From: a virus
DNA: 64,000 nucleotides
Strand: one strand, 5' to 3'
IMG/VR virus record: IMGVR_UViG_3300035171_000016
Span: 62,001 to 126,000 of that record
Positions 32,557-41,136 of the stretch are shown here, in pieces (position 1 is the stretch's first letter; each line of letters begins with the position of its first letter). A program made the translations under genes and the position numbers. Below the pieces are notes generated by a model. It saw only the letters and a list, made by a program, of their open reading frames with translations. It ran no database searches and was not told where the DNA came from.

Positions 32557-32585
32557 TTGACTATTTTCATATAAAACTATATAAT
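32557..32585 (+). promoter_or_regulatory. Consensus promoter, leaderless start at 32592
   Basis: TTGACT (32557-32562), 17-bp spacer, perfect TATAAT (32580-32585), six bases to the ATG at 32592. Confidence 0.78.
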
Positions 32586-32591
32586 TAATCA

Positions 32592-33386
32592 ATGTTGACA
32601 TATGTTATTATAGACTATAATCGTCCCTTTGAGAGTGAATTATGTTTAAAATCTATACATAAATACTCTAAATTCGATTATAAAATTGTATATCTCTCAA
32701 ATGGCGGAGAGCAAGACTATGCTATTAACTTTTATAAAAATTCTCTAATAGATAAGTTAATTCTAAGAAAAAAGAACTCTGGATGCGGACTCGCAATGAG
32801 AGAGGCTTTTAATGATTTTGACCTAGAATCCGATTATATTGCTTTAATTCAGTGTGACCAATTCCTTATTAGAGAATACTCTAAAGAAGAGCTAGATTAC
32901 CATATAAGCCTCTTAGAAAGTAAAAGGCACCTTTATATTGATTTGGCCGGAAATCAAGGCAATGGCAATCCTAGCGAAAGAGCGCACCTAATAAATAAAT
33001 ATGAGTACCGTAAGATTCCAAATACAATTGGTGGTCCCGGCCCATATGCTAATGAGGTTTGGACTGAAAAATCGTTTCAAGATTATATAAAAAATAATAA
33101 TTTATCGTTTTTTACTTGCCCACTTTTATTTGCCGATAATGGTAAAATATCTAGAAGAGAATATCCGTGTGGGGGAGAGCTGATTCAGTATACCGATGAA
33201 AAATCTGTTTTTATTACCAAGCCAATTAAAAATAGAGTAGATTTTCCAAACTTACATCTTACCGATAAAGAATGGTCTGATATTATTCAAAATAAATGGA
33301 TTAACGGTACTGTTCCAGAAATGCATAAAAAAGATAGCTTTTTATACTGGAGAGAACCATATACAACTAAAAATACAAATGTCTAA
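32592..33386 (+). CDS. GT2-like glycosyltransferase
   Basis: The 264-aa protein starts YVIIDYNRPFESELCLKSIHKY, the classic beginning of GT2 enzymes (strand, N-R-P, then C-L-x-S-I). It contains YIALIQCDQFLI where the DxD motif normally falls, so the metal site looks altered. A GGPGPYANEVW loop follows. It overlaps the next gene by eight bases and has its own strong promoter. Confidence 0.68.
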   Translation: MLTYVIIDYNRPFESELCLKSIHKYSKFDYKIVYLSNGGEQDYAINFYKNSLIDKLILRKKNSGCGLAMREAFNDFDLESDYIALIQCDQFLIREYSKEELDYHISLLESKRHLYIDLAGNQGNGNPSERAHLINKYEYRKIPNTIGGPGPYANEVWTEKSFQDYIKNNNLSFFTCPLLFADNGKISRREYPCGGELIQYTDEKSVFITKPIKNRVDFPNLHLTDKEWSDIIQNKWINGTVPEMHKKDSFLYWREPYTTKNTNV

Positions 33387-34218
33387 AATATTCTTAGCAA
33401 TATCAACCGGCGCAGGAGAAATAGAAAATATTAAAGAGTTAACAGCTAGTTTCTATAATTTTGATGGATTAGCAGTTACATATCATGGCACAAAAGAAGA
33501 CGAGGAATATAAATTATTAGAAAATAGGAAAGGTAATGGATTTGTTGAAATAATTCCTTATTTTGGACACCACGGACATGATTTAAATCATATTTTATTT
33601 AATCCTAAAATAGACCAATCTAGCTGGCTTTTATTAAGAGATAGTAGTGAAAGAGTAAATCCAGACTTTGCCGCCAATATTAAAGATTTTATAAAAATGC
33701 TAGAATATAATGGTATAAATACTGTATATAATTATAGTAAATTATTACTTTTTAAAAGATTTCCGCATCAATATTTTGTTAATAGTCCGCATTGGGGTTT
33801 GGTAGGAGTACAAGATAAGATGATTTCCATAGAAGCCTCTGGCCTTTTTAGCAGAGAAGAAGATTATTGTTATAGTATAAGAAATAGAAATAGAGATAAA
33901 TATCATTTTGTATGGCATTATTTAAAATATTTCTCTAATATTCTTGATAGTAATCATTGTCTTTTAGGAAACGAAAAGAACCAAAACCAATTTCAAATTG
34001 ATGAAGGGAACCGTAGACAATTTAGACGCTATTTAGAAACAAATAATTATCTCCCCTTAACGCCGGAGAAATTTATTTGGATTTGTAATAATAAATTAGA
34101 AGATATTAAATATCTAATAAATAACAATAAAATACTAAATGATGCCTATAGATATTTAGTATTAAAACAAACAGATTTTAATGATGACCACGATAATAAT
34201 AATCTTGTTAAAATATGA
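33379..34218 (+). CDS. Putative GT-A-like protein
   Basis: The 279-aa protein has no certain family. An SSWLLLRDSSERVNPDF segment near residues 88-104 resembles the acidic strand-end of GT-A enzymes, and it is co-translated with a GT2-like gene. The C-terminus is Asp/Asn rich. A glycan-related role is inferred mainly from context. Confidence 0.45.
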   Translation: MSKIFLAISTGAGEIENIKELTASFYNFDGLAVTYHGTKEDEEYKLLENRKGNGFVEIIPYFGHHGHDLNHILFNPKIDQSSWLLLRDSSERVNPDFAANIKDFIKMLEYNGINTVYNYSKLLLFKRFPHQYFVNSPHWGLVGVQDKMISIEASGLFSREEDYCYSIRNRNRDKYHFVWHYLKYFSNILDSNHCLLGNEKNQNQFQIDEGNRRQFRRYLETNNYLPLTPEKFIWICNNKLEDIKYLINNNKILNDAYRYLVLKQTDFNDDHDNNNLVKI

Positions 34219-34472
34219 ATAAAAAAAACAAAACACTAATCAAAATAGTTGAAAAAGACTTAATGAAAGATGAAGTCTGGGGATATGCGTATGTAAATAA
34301 GAATCTAATTGAATTAGAACAATTAATGAAAGGTAGAAGAAGATTTTCTGTACTTATTCACGAATTAGTTCATAAAGCGTTACCAGAGTTAACCGAAAAA
34401 GAAACAACAAGAGTTGAGAAAATTTTATTCAGAAACTTGTGGGCGCAAAATTATAGGAAAGTTGACCAATGA
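34215..34472 (+). CDS. Small zinc metallopeptidase-like protein (85 aa)
   Basis: The helix FSVLIHELVHKALPELTEKET carries HExxH (HELVH) and a downstream Glu, the zincin signature. The protein is close to a minimal metallopeptidase domain. ATGA overlaps tie it to the genes on both sides. It may process a phage or host protein; without a signal peptide it should act in the cytoplasm. Confidence 0.65.
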   Translation: MNKKNKTLIKIVEKDLMKDEVWGYAYVNKNLIELEQLMKGRRRFSVLIHELVHKALPELTEKETTRVEKILFRNLWAQNYRKVDQ

Positions 34473-35188
34473 TAAATTTAATAAATATTAAAACTTTAAA
34501 AACTGGCGAAGGTTTTGATGTATATATAGGTAGATATAATAAAGCTGGAGAATTTCCCGAATCAATATGGAAAAATCCTTATATAATTGGCGTTCATGGC
34601 GATAGAGAGTTTTGTATAGAAAAATATAAATTATATTTAAATACAAGGCCAGATTTGCTTAGAAGATTAGGAGATTTAAAAAACAAAACTTTAGGGTGTT
34701 GGTGTGTCCCTGAGAAATGTCATGGAGAAATTTTAATAAAACTATCAGAAAGTAAATATATCAGGAATTGGTTTAGTAATATGCTGCCATTTGACGAGCC
34801 AATGATTTATCAAGATATTATGTTTAAAACTCCTGAAAATTTTTATCAAGCTATGAAGCTTCCTAAGCATGATATTGCACTAAGAAAAGAGATAGCTGAT
34901 ATGCTTCCATTTGAAGCTAAAAAAGCAATTAGAGATAAATCTAAGTATAAATGGAGAGAAGACTGGTCACGAGAAAAGGCTCTTAAAATAATGAAATATA
35001 CTTTAGATTTTAAATTTAAAAAAGGAACTTCTTGGTATAATAAACTAGTAATGACCGAAAACTGGGAAATAACAGAATGGAATAACTGGGGAGATTTATA
35101 TTGGGGCAAAGATATTAACACCGGAAAAGGAGAAAATAATCTAGGAAAAATTTTGATGGAAATTAGGAGTAATTATAAAAATGATTAA
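34469..35188 (+). CDS. DUF4326-NADAR fusion protein
   Basis: The 239-aa protein joins two domains. Residues 1-100 match DUF4326: VYIGRYNKAGEFPESIWKNPY, R-E-F-x-I-x-x-Y, then LKNKTLGCWCVPEKCHGEIL. Residues 101-239 match NADAR (YbiA-like): YIRNWFSNMLPFD, KTPENFYQAMK, WREDWSREKALKIMKYTLDFKF, and a terminal ENNLGKILMEIR. NADAR proteins cleave N-glycosidic bonds in riboflavin intermediates, and some have been shown to remove ADP-ribose from guanine. DUF4326 is predicted to act in NAD or nucleotide chemistry. It lies in a coupled run with a peptidase and a nuclease. Confidence 0.85.
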   Translation: MINLINIKTLKTGEGFDVYIGRYNKAGEFPESIWKNPYIIGVHGDREFCIEKYKLYLNTRPDLLRRLGDLKNKTLGCWCVPEKCHGEILIKLSESKYIRNWFSNMLPFDEPMIYQDIMFKTPENFYQAMKLPKHDIALRKEIADMLPFEAKKAIRDKSKYKWREDWSREKALKIMKYTLDFKFKKGTSWYNKLVMTENWEITEWNNWGDLYWGKDINTGKGENNLGKILMEIRSNYKND

Positions 35189-35891
35189 ATTAGAAGACAT
35201 TTCTAGCGAAATTTCGTTTGATGAGCCAACCCATGTTTATAAAAATAAAAAAGGAAAAATATTAACCTCTGTTACAACCTGTCTCGGAGAATATAAAGAA
35301 AAGTTTGACCCGACAGGTATAATTGCTTTAATGTGTGCTAAAAGAGCCGGAATAAGCAAAGATGAAATGTTAAATAAATGGAAAATAGAAAATAAAAGAG
35401 CTTGTGACTACGGACACTCTGTTCACGCTCAAATTGAACATTTTTTAAAAACTCAAGAAATAAAAGATACTCCAGAAAAGGATATAGTAGAAGACTTTTC
35501 TAAAATAGAATTTAAAGGTAAAATTTATTCAGAATTAAGATTAAAATCTGATAAGTTTTCACTGGCGGGTACCTGTGATATAGCGACTCTTGATAAAAAA
35601 ATGGTGTCAATCCATGATTTAAAGACCAACAAAGCTTTTAATATTAAATCTAAATATGGTAATAAATTTTTATATCCATTAAATGATTTAGATGAAAACC
35701 ATTTAACTAGCTATTCTTTACAAATTATTATTTATGGAGAAATGGTAAAAGAACATGGGTACGATTTTATACCCGGACAAATACTTTGGATTAATCCTAA
35801 AACTAGGAAAATTGAGAAATATGATGTATTAGACCTTAGAAAAGAGGCTAGTAGATTATTGCATCATTTCAAATCTATTCAAGATTTTTAA
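35181..35891 (+). CDS. PD-(D/E)XK nuclease (RecB/Cas4-like)
   Basis: The 236-aa protein has YKNKKGKILTSVTTCLGEY near the start, a GHSVHAQIEHFLK helix with the conserved His, then YSELRLKSDKFSLAGTCDIATLDKKMVSIHDLKTNKAF, which supplies E, D and the D-x-K of the PD-(D/E)XK site. A C-terminal LQIIIYGEMV helix (Q-x-x-x-Y) completes the RecB-like motif set. It overlaps the NADAR gene by eight bases. It likely acts as an exonuclease in recombination or host-DNA degradation. Confidence 0.82.
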   Translation: MIKLEDISSEISFDEPTHVYKNKKGKILTSVTTCLGEYKEKFDPTGIIALMCAKRAGISKDEMLNKWKIENKRACDYGHSVHAQIEHFLKTQEIKDTPEKDIVEDFSKIEFKGKIYSELRLKSDKFSLAGTCDIATLDKKMVSIHDLKTNKAFNIKSKYGNKFLYPLNDLDENHLTSYSLQIIIYGEMVKEHGYDFIPGQILWINPKTRKIEKYDVLDLRKEASRLLHHFKSIQDF

Positions 35892-35895
35892 TATC

Positions 35896-35924
35896 TTGAC
35901 TTTTTTTGTTTAATGAAATAGAAT
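35896..35924 (+). promoter_or_regulatory. Promoter with leaderless start at 35930
   Basis: TTGACT (35896-35901), 17-bp spacer, TAGAAT (35919-35924), five bases to the ATG at 35930. It starts immediately after the nuclease stop codon. Confidence 0.7.
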
Positions 35925-35929
35925 ACTTT

Positions 35930-36394
35930 ATGGCTGCTAAAACTTTTTCGTTTTCTAAACAATTAAAACAGGGCGAATTAGGCGAGCAATTCTTTATTAA
36001 ATGTTATCATAATTTAAATCCAAGAAAAAGCTCTGCTAGAGAAGTGGATATTTTCATTAATAAAAACGAAACTGTTGAACTAAAATCAGATAGCTATGGA
36101 GAGAATTTAACCGAAAACTTTTTTATAGAACTTGTAGGTAATACGGAATCAGGCAAGCTTGGAGGGGCTCATTTAGCATTAAAAAATGGACTAGATTACT
36201 TTGTATATCATTATACTCCAAATAAATCATTTTATTGGTTTCGTCCATCAGATTTAGTAGATTTTATTGATAAAAATGGACATGAATTTAAAAGAAAAGA
36301 AGTTAAGAATGTAGGTTGGTCAAGTATTGGCCTACTTATACCACGCGATAAAATATCCCACCTTATTATTAAAAAAGATATATTTAATGAATAA
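35930..36394 (+). CDS. PD-(D/E)XK-like nuclease, candidate
   Basis: From the ATG at 35930 the protein has 154 residues: QGELGEQFFIKCY helix, then REVDIFINKNETVELKSDSYGENLTENFFIE, where D and E-x-K fit a restriction-endonuclease-like metal site. An earlier TTG start lies inside the promoter and was rejected. The C-terminus (NVGWSSIGLLIPRDKI) is beta-rich. It could be a nuclease active on unmodified DNA or a recombination enzyme. Confidence 0.6.
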   Translation: MAAKTFSFSKQLKQGELGEQFFIKCYHNLNPRKSSAREVDIFINKNETVELKSDSYGENLTENFFIELVGNTESGKLGGAHLALKNGLDYFVYHYTPNKSFYWFRPSDLVDFIDKNGHEFKRKEVKNVGWSSIGLLIPRDKISHLIIKKDIFNE

Positions 36395-36599
36395 TAATAT
36401 TTTTACTTGTAAAATTGAAGATTTAAAAGATTTTAGTCTTGTAATTCCGACTAAAGACTGTTACTATTTACCTGATGATGTTATAGTTATAAACGAGCAT
36501 AGAAAAGTTTTAACCTGTGCAAAAATTTCTTCTTATAATACTTTGATAAAAAAGTATATAGAAGTAGTCGAAGAACCAAAAACATATAGAAAAAAATAA
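36387..36599 (+). CDS. Hypothetical protein (70 aa)
   Basis: The ATG at 36387 overlaps the previous stop by eight bases; the longer upstream frame is not favoured. The product is a small alpha/beta protein (FSLVIPTKDCYYLPDDVIVINEH). No family is recognised. Confidence 0.55.
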   Translation: MNNNIFTCKIEDLKDFSLVIPTKDCYYLPDDVIVINEHRKVLTCAKISSYNTLIKKYIEVVEEPKTYRKK

Positions 36600-36600
36600 T

Positions 36601-36804
36601 ATGGGAACAGCAGACAATATTCTAGAAAACATTAAACTTTTAGAAGACCAAAAACTTCAATATATTCTTGCGGTCTGGACTCCAGAAACAAAGAATGATA
36701 AAGATGTTGTTAATTTGTATACTAATTTTGAAAAGGGCGAGGTAAAAAAACTTATAGAGGTTTTAAAAGGCGCGACGGTAGACGCCATTCAAAAAAAACC
36801 GTAA
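36601..36804 (+). CDS. Hypothetical protein (67 aa)
   Basis: A mostly helical small protein, one base from its neighbours on both sides, directly before the PHP-domain gene. No motif is recognised; its position suggests a replication accessory. Confidence 0.55.
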   Translation: MGTADNILENIKLLEDQKLQYILAVWTPETKNDKDVVNLYTNFEKGEVKKLIEVLKGATVDAIQKKP

Positions 36805-36805
36805 T

Positions 36806-37564
36806 ATGAATAAAAATATTTTACCAATATTTTCTTCTCATTTTTCTTTAGGAAAGTCAACTCTTACTTTGGAAAAACCAGAGCCGATAGAGGATAATAA
36901 GCCTATTTCAATTTTTTCTATAGCTAAAGAAAACAAGTTAACTGAAATTTATTTAGTTGAAAATAATTTTAGTGGTTTTATTCAGGCTTATAAAACGTCC
37001 AAAGATAATAAAATTAATCTTAAATTCGGATTAAAATTAGTAATTTGTAATGATTTAGCCGACAAATCCGAAGCCTCCTTTAAAACAGAGTCAAAGGTTA
37101 TTATATGGATGAAAAATTCTGATGCTTATAAAGATTTAATTCGTATATATTCAAAGGCCGCGACTGATGGATTTTATTATTTACCAAGATTAGATTGGAA
37201 ACATTTACAAGAAATGTTTACTAATAATTTAATACTTTCTATTCCTAGTTATGGTTCATTCTTACATAATAATCTTTTAAAGGGGTACGAGTGTGTTCCA
37301 GATTTCGGAAAATTAAAATATAATATAATGTATAGTAGGATGTCGCTTCCATTTGACTTTCTGATTGAGGAAAACCATAAGAACTATGCTAAAAATAATA
37401 ATATTGAGATATTAGAAACACATCCTATTTATTTTTATAGCCTAAAACAGTTAGATTCATATATTTGCTTTAAGGCAATCCATAAAAGAGGTCAGTTTTC
37501 TGCTCCTAAAATTGATAATCACGGTTCTTCCGATTTTTGTTGGGAAAATTATAAAAATAAATAG
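36806..37564 (+). CDS. PHP domain of a DNA polymerase III alpha, as a separate protein
   Basis: The 252-aa protein corresponds to the N-terminal PHP domain of C-family polymerases. It opens FSSHFSLGKSTLTLEKPEP, equivalent to the H-x-H-S-x-x-S start but with the metal histidines replaced. YYLPRLDWKHL then matches the Y-x-P-R-x-D-x-x-x-L strand, and it ends with ETHPIYFYSLKQLDSYICFKAI, the block that normally leads into the palm. The polymerase core continues at 38307 after an exonuclease gene. With metal ligands lost it is probably structural. Confidence 0.78.
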   Translation: MNKNILPIFSSHFSLGKSTLTLEKPEPIEDNKPISIFSIAKENKLTEIYLVENNFSGFIQAYKTSKDNKINLKFGLKLVICNDLADKSEASFKTESKVIIWMKNSDAYKDLIRIYSKAATDGFYYLPRLDWKHLQEMFTNNLILSIPSYGSFLHNNLLKGYECVPDFGKLKYNIMYSRMSLPFDFLIEENHKNYAKNNNIEILETHPIYFYSLKQLDSYICFKAIHKRGQFSAPKIDNHGSSDFCWENYKNK

Positions 37565-37612
37565 TTAGAAACAAAAAAAATATTTAATTATTTATATAAA
37601 AATATAAATTTC

Positions 37613-37635
37613 TCATTAAAAAGAAAACTTAATGA
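37613..37635. repeat. 7-bp inverted repeat between PHP and exonuclease genes
   Basis: TCATTAA (37613-37619) and TTAATGA (37629-37635) flank a nine-base A-rich loop in the 86-bp gap. It is too AT-rich and lacks a T-run, so termination is unlikely. Confidence 0.35.
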
Positions 37636-37650
37636 ATTTAAAAAAATAAT

Positions 37651-38298
37651 ATGCTAGATTCCAAACTACTAAAATACAATATATCAAATTATAAATTTCT
37701 CTGTTTCGACGTTGAGAGCGAGGGATTAAATCTTCTAAAATCAAGGCCATGGGAAATCGCATGGACTGTTTATCACGGCTATAATAAGATAGAAAGCCAT
37801 CAACACTTCGTAAAATGGCACGAGCTTAATGTTTCTATTGGTGCGGCTAAGGCCACAGGATTTAACCCGGCCATAATTGAAGAAAAAGGTGAAAATCCTA
37901 AAGATGTTATTGACTTATTTGATAATTATATATACAATAAGGAATACAAATTAATTACGGCTAATGGGCTAGGCTTTGATACCTATATTCATAATTTATC
38001 AAGAAAACTATTGGGATATAAAACTGATTATTCCTATTTAGATAGGATGTACGATATTTTATCAATGGGTAGGGCCTATAGACTAGGAATAAAACCGCCG
38101 GAAGAAAAAAAAGATTTTTTAGCATGGCAATATCGCCTTTTGCAGATTTTTCAGAAAGGGCTAAAATGTAAAAACGCAGAGCTAGCTAGAGAGTTCGGTT
38201 TTGAAGTTGACGAATCAAAACTACATATTGGAGCATATGATTGCGAATTAACCGCATTTTCATTCTTTAATTTAATTAAAAAAATAGATATACAATAA
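37651..38298 (+). CDS. DnaQ-like 3'-5' proofreading exonuclease
   Basis: The 215-aa protein has the DEDDh set: FDVESEG (D20, E22), ITANGLGFDTYIHN (third acidic residue) and HIGAYDCELTA (His and last Asp). An FVKWHELNVSIGAAKATGFNPAIIEEKG block matches the region between Exo I and Exo II in DnaQ/PolC exonucleases. It lies between the PHP and polymerase-core genes, as the exonuclease is nested in Gram-positive PolC. It should proofread for the phage replicase. Confidence 0.85.
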   Translation: MLDSKLLKYNISNYKFLCFDVESEGLNLLKSRPWEIAWTVYHGYNKIESHQHFVKWHELNVSIGAAKATGFNPAIIEEKGENPKDVIDLFDNYIYNKEYKLITANGLGFDTYIHNLSRKLLGYKTDYSYLDRMYDILSMGRAYRLGIKPPEEKKDFLAWQYRLLQIFQKGLKCKNAELAREFGFEVDESKLHIGAYDCELTAFSFFNLIKKIDIQ

Positions 38299-38306
38299 TT
38301 AATATA

Positions 38307-40856
38307 ATGTTTACAGAGCAATTTCAAAAATACGACTTTCCATTATTAGGACTAGTAAGATTACCTCAAGTAAAAATTACTGACGCCGAAAAGAATTCTA
38401 TTGGCATTAACTTAAATTGTTCAAATTATGAGTTTTTAAGAGAACTAACAAAACAAAACTTCCAAAAAAATGAGCATAAACTGTCTAATCCAGATGCATA
38501 TCAAAAAAGAGCGCAGTATGAATTAGAGATATTTGAGGAATTAGGATTTACTGATTACGTTTTATTGGTATGGAAAGTTATCAATAAATTAAAAGAGCTA
38601 GGCGGTTACAGAGACGCTGGGCGCGGTAGCTGTGTAGGCTCTTTTGTTTTTGCTTTGATTGGTATTACCGGAGTATTAGATGTTATTGATAAAGGTTTAA
38701 TTTTTGAGCGTTTTATTTCTAGAGTAAGAAGTAAAAAAGAAATTATTGATGGAACTACATATCTTCATGGAGACCTTCTTTGCGATGCAGATTTAAATCT
38801 CGGAGGGTGCCGACAAGATATTATTGATTGGCTTAAACAGGAATATCAGGGTAAAATCTGTAAAATTGCAGCGTTTTCAACCCTTACTTCTAAAATTTTA
38901 ATTAAGGATATATATAAAACATATGACGAGGTAAACGAGGATGAGGCCAAGAGAGTTGCCGACATGATTGAGAAACAATTTGGTATAGTTAACGATATTG
39001 AAGAAACTATTAAAGAAAATAAAGAATTTAAAAAATGGTCAGAAGCACATCCTAAAACATTTGAAATTTGTTTACAACTAAGAGATTTATTGAGACAAAA
39101 AACTTCTCATGCTTCTGGATATTTTATATCATATTATGATTTAGACGGATTTGTCCCTGTTGAGCTAAATAAAGATAAGGAATTATCTCTAGCTTACGAA
39201 ATGAATGACGCCTCTCAGTTAGGAACAAAATTAGACTTATTAGGTCTAACACAATGCGAAATTCTTACTGAATTTTTCAAAACTATTCCAGAAAAACCAG
39301 ACGATATTGAATTAGACACAAATCCAATTGTTTACGAAGCATTACAAAAAGATTTTTTGCCATATGGATTATATCAAATAAGTGCCGATTGTGCAAAAAG
39401 AGTTACAAATAAAGTAAGACCAAAAAATATTTCAGAATTAAGTGATATTAACGCAATAGCTAGACCCGGCGCATTAGATTATCTAGATTCATATGTAGAT
39501 GGAACAGTAAAATCTCCTCATAAAATATTTGATGATATAGTTAAAGAAACTAGAGGCCTGTTTTTGTACCAAGAGCAATTAATGAAGGCTATTGTGGCAA
39601 TCGGATTTACGTTAGACGACGCTGAAATAGTTAGAAAAATTGTTGGCAAAAAACAAAAGAAAGAGTTTCCAAAATGGGAGCAAAAAATTAAAGATAAAAT
39701 TAAAGAAAATAATCTTCCATCAGAAGTTTATGAAATTGTTTGGAAGGTTTTAAACGATAGCTCTGGATATTCTTTTAATAAAAGTCATAGCTTAGGCGTG
39801 TCATATCTCGGAGCATTAACTGTTTGGGCAAAATATAAATATCCATTACAATTCTATACAGCCTGCCTAAATTCAGCTAAAAATCAGCCCGCTCCCACAG
39901 ACGAAATAGCGGCTATTGAAAACGAATTAAAATATTTTAATATTAAATTATTACCACCGGATATTATTAAGTCTAAAAATGAATTTACTATAGAAGATGG
40001 AAATATAAGATTTTCATTACAGTCTATTAAAGGAATTGCTAATAAAACATTAGAAAAAATTCAAAACTTTAAACACGAATATTCTTCTAAATTTGATATA
40101 TTTAATGCCGCCAACGAAGCAAAGTTAGGTATTGGAGTTCTATCGGCTTTAATACAATCTGGCTGTTTAAGTAGCTATTGCAAGGATATAACTCGCTCAC
40201 AGCTAGTTAAAGAGGCTCAGTTATATAATTTATTAACAGACAAGGAAAAGAAAAGAGTTATTGAAATTGGAGAACAATTTAATTATGATTTAGTTGGAAT
40301 TATTAAATATTTATCTTCTCCACAAAACGGCTCAGAAAAATCTTTTATTAAGAATAGTAGAATGGAAACAATAAGAAAGAAATTTAAAGGATATTACGAA
40401 ATTTATAAACAAAATAGCAAAAATGAAAAGCTTGCTCAAAATTTTTATGAATTTTCCTTGCTAGGATTTACTTTTTCTGATACATTATATAGTATATTAA
40501 AGGAAGAATATAAAGATGTAATGCCAATAAATCAAGTAATTGGTGAGCTAGATAATACTAAAGTTCAGGTATGCGGACGTATTAGTGATATTCGCTCTGG
40601 GACTTCAAAAAATAAAAATAAATATATTAAAGCTAAACTTGAAGATGGTAGCGGAAATAGTATTAATATAATGATAATGGAAAGAAATTTTAGTCTCAAT
40701 GAAGAGCTAAACGATGGTAAAAAACTAGAAGATGGAGATATTATCATGGCAGAAGGAACTAAAAAGCCAGATATTATCTTCTGTGATAAGATAGTATCCC
40801 AAAAAATTAAAATATATCAAAAACTAAGCGAATTAAAAAATAGCGAAAAAATATAA
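38307..40856 (+). CDS. dnaE: DNA polymerase III alpha catalytic core (C-family)
   Basis: The 849-aa protein begins where the PHP domain normally ends. AYQKRAQYELEIFEELGFTDYVLLVW leads to DAGRGSCVGS (about 103-112). The catalytic aspartates are D160/D162 (CDADLNLGG) and D310 (KLDLLGL). GLYQISADCAKRVTNKVRP and INAIARPGALDY match the fingers, and SSGYSFNKSHSLGVSYLGALTVWAKYKYPLQF the conserved region after them. A C-terminal OB fold (VQVCGRISDIRSGTSKNKNKYIKAKL) completes the core. It is the phage replicase together with the two preceding genes. Confidence 0.92.
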   Translation: MFTEQFQKYDFPLLGLVRLPQVKITDAEKNSIGINLNCSNYEFLRELTKQNFQKNEHKLSNPDAYQKRAQYELEIFEELGFTDYVLLVWKVINKLKELGGYRDAGRGSCVGSFVFALIGITGVLDVIDKGLIFERFISRVRSKKEIIDGTTYLHGDLLCDADLNLGGCRQDIIDWLKQEYQGKICKIAAFSTLTSKILIKDIYKTYDEVNEDEAKRVADMIEKQFGIVNDIEETIKENKEFKKWSEAHPKTFEICLQLRDLLRQKTSHASGYFISYYDLDGFVPVELNKDKELSLAYEMNDASQLGTKLDLLGLTQCEILTEFFKTIPEKPDDIELDTNPIVYEALQKDFLPYGLYQISADCAKRVTNKVRPKNISELSDINAIARPGALDYLDSYVDGTVKSPHKIFDDIVKETRGLFLYQEQLMKAIVAIGFTLDDAEIVRKIVGKKQKKEFPKWEQKIKDKIKENNLPSEVYEIVWKVLNDSSGYSFNKSHSLGVSYLGALTVWAKYKYPLQFYTACLNSAKNQPAPTDEIAAIENELKYFNIKLLPPDIIKSKNEFTIEDGNIRFSLQSIKGIANKTLEKIQNFKHEYSSKFDIFNAANEAKLGIGVLSALIQSGCLSSYCKDITRSQLVKEAQLYNLLTDKEKKRVIEIGEQFNYDLVGIIKYLSSPQNGSEKSFIKNSRMETIRKKFKGYYEIYKQNSKNEKLAQNFYEFSLLGFTFSDTLYSILKEEYKDVMPINQVIGELDNTKVQVCGRISDIRSGTSKNKNKYIKAKLEDGSGNSINIMIMERNFSLNEELNDGKKLEDGDIIMAEGTKKPDIIFCDKIVSQKIKIYQKLSELKNSEKI

Positions 40857-40862
40857 ACTATT

Positions 40863-41120
40863 ATGAATAAAAAACCACTATTATCAACTTTAGGTTCTAA
40901 TGAAAATGGAGACTGGAAACAAGAATGGAAAGATATGCCAGAATTTATTCAGGAAAAGCAAAGACCATATAAAATGCTTATAGTAAGATTTGAAACAAAA
41001 GAAGATTATGAAGATTTTCAAAAAAGAATTGAACAAAAACTTACGGATAAGACTAAAAGTATCTGGCACCCAGAATTAGAGCGCGGCGAGCATTCTGATA
41101 AAAGATATGTAGACGAATAA
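40863..41120 (+). CDS. Small conserved-type phage protein (85 aa)
   Basis: The sequence W-x-x-MPEFIQEKQRPYKMLIVRFETKEDYEDFQKRI...KTKSIWHPE matches a pattern seen in phage proteins of unknown function, often near ParB-like or methylase genes. It is likely a small alpha/beta domain. It follows the polymerase gene by six bases. Confidence 0.6.
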   Translation: MNKKPLLSTLGSNENGDWKQEWKDMPEFIQEKQRPYKMLIVRFETKEDYEDFQKRIEQKLTDKTKSIWHPELERGEHSDKRYVDE

Positions 41121-41136
41121 TAAATATTAATTATTT

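Noticed and set aside
35906-35929. Upstream TTG start for the PD-(D/E)XK-like gene
   Set aside because: It lies inside the promoter spacer; the ATG at 35930 coincides with the expected transcription start.
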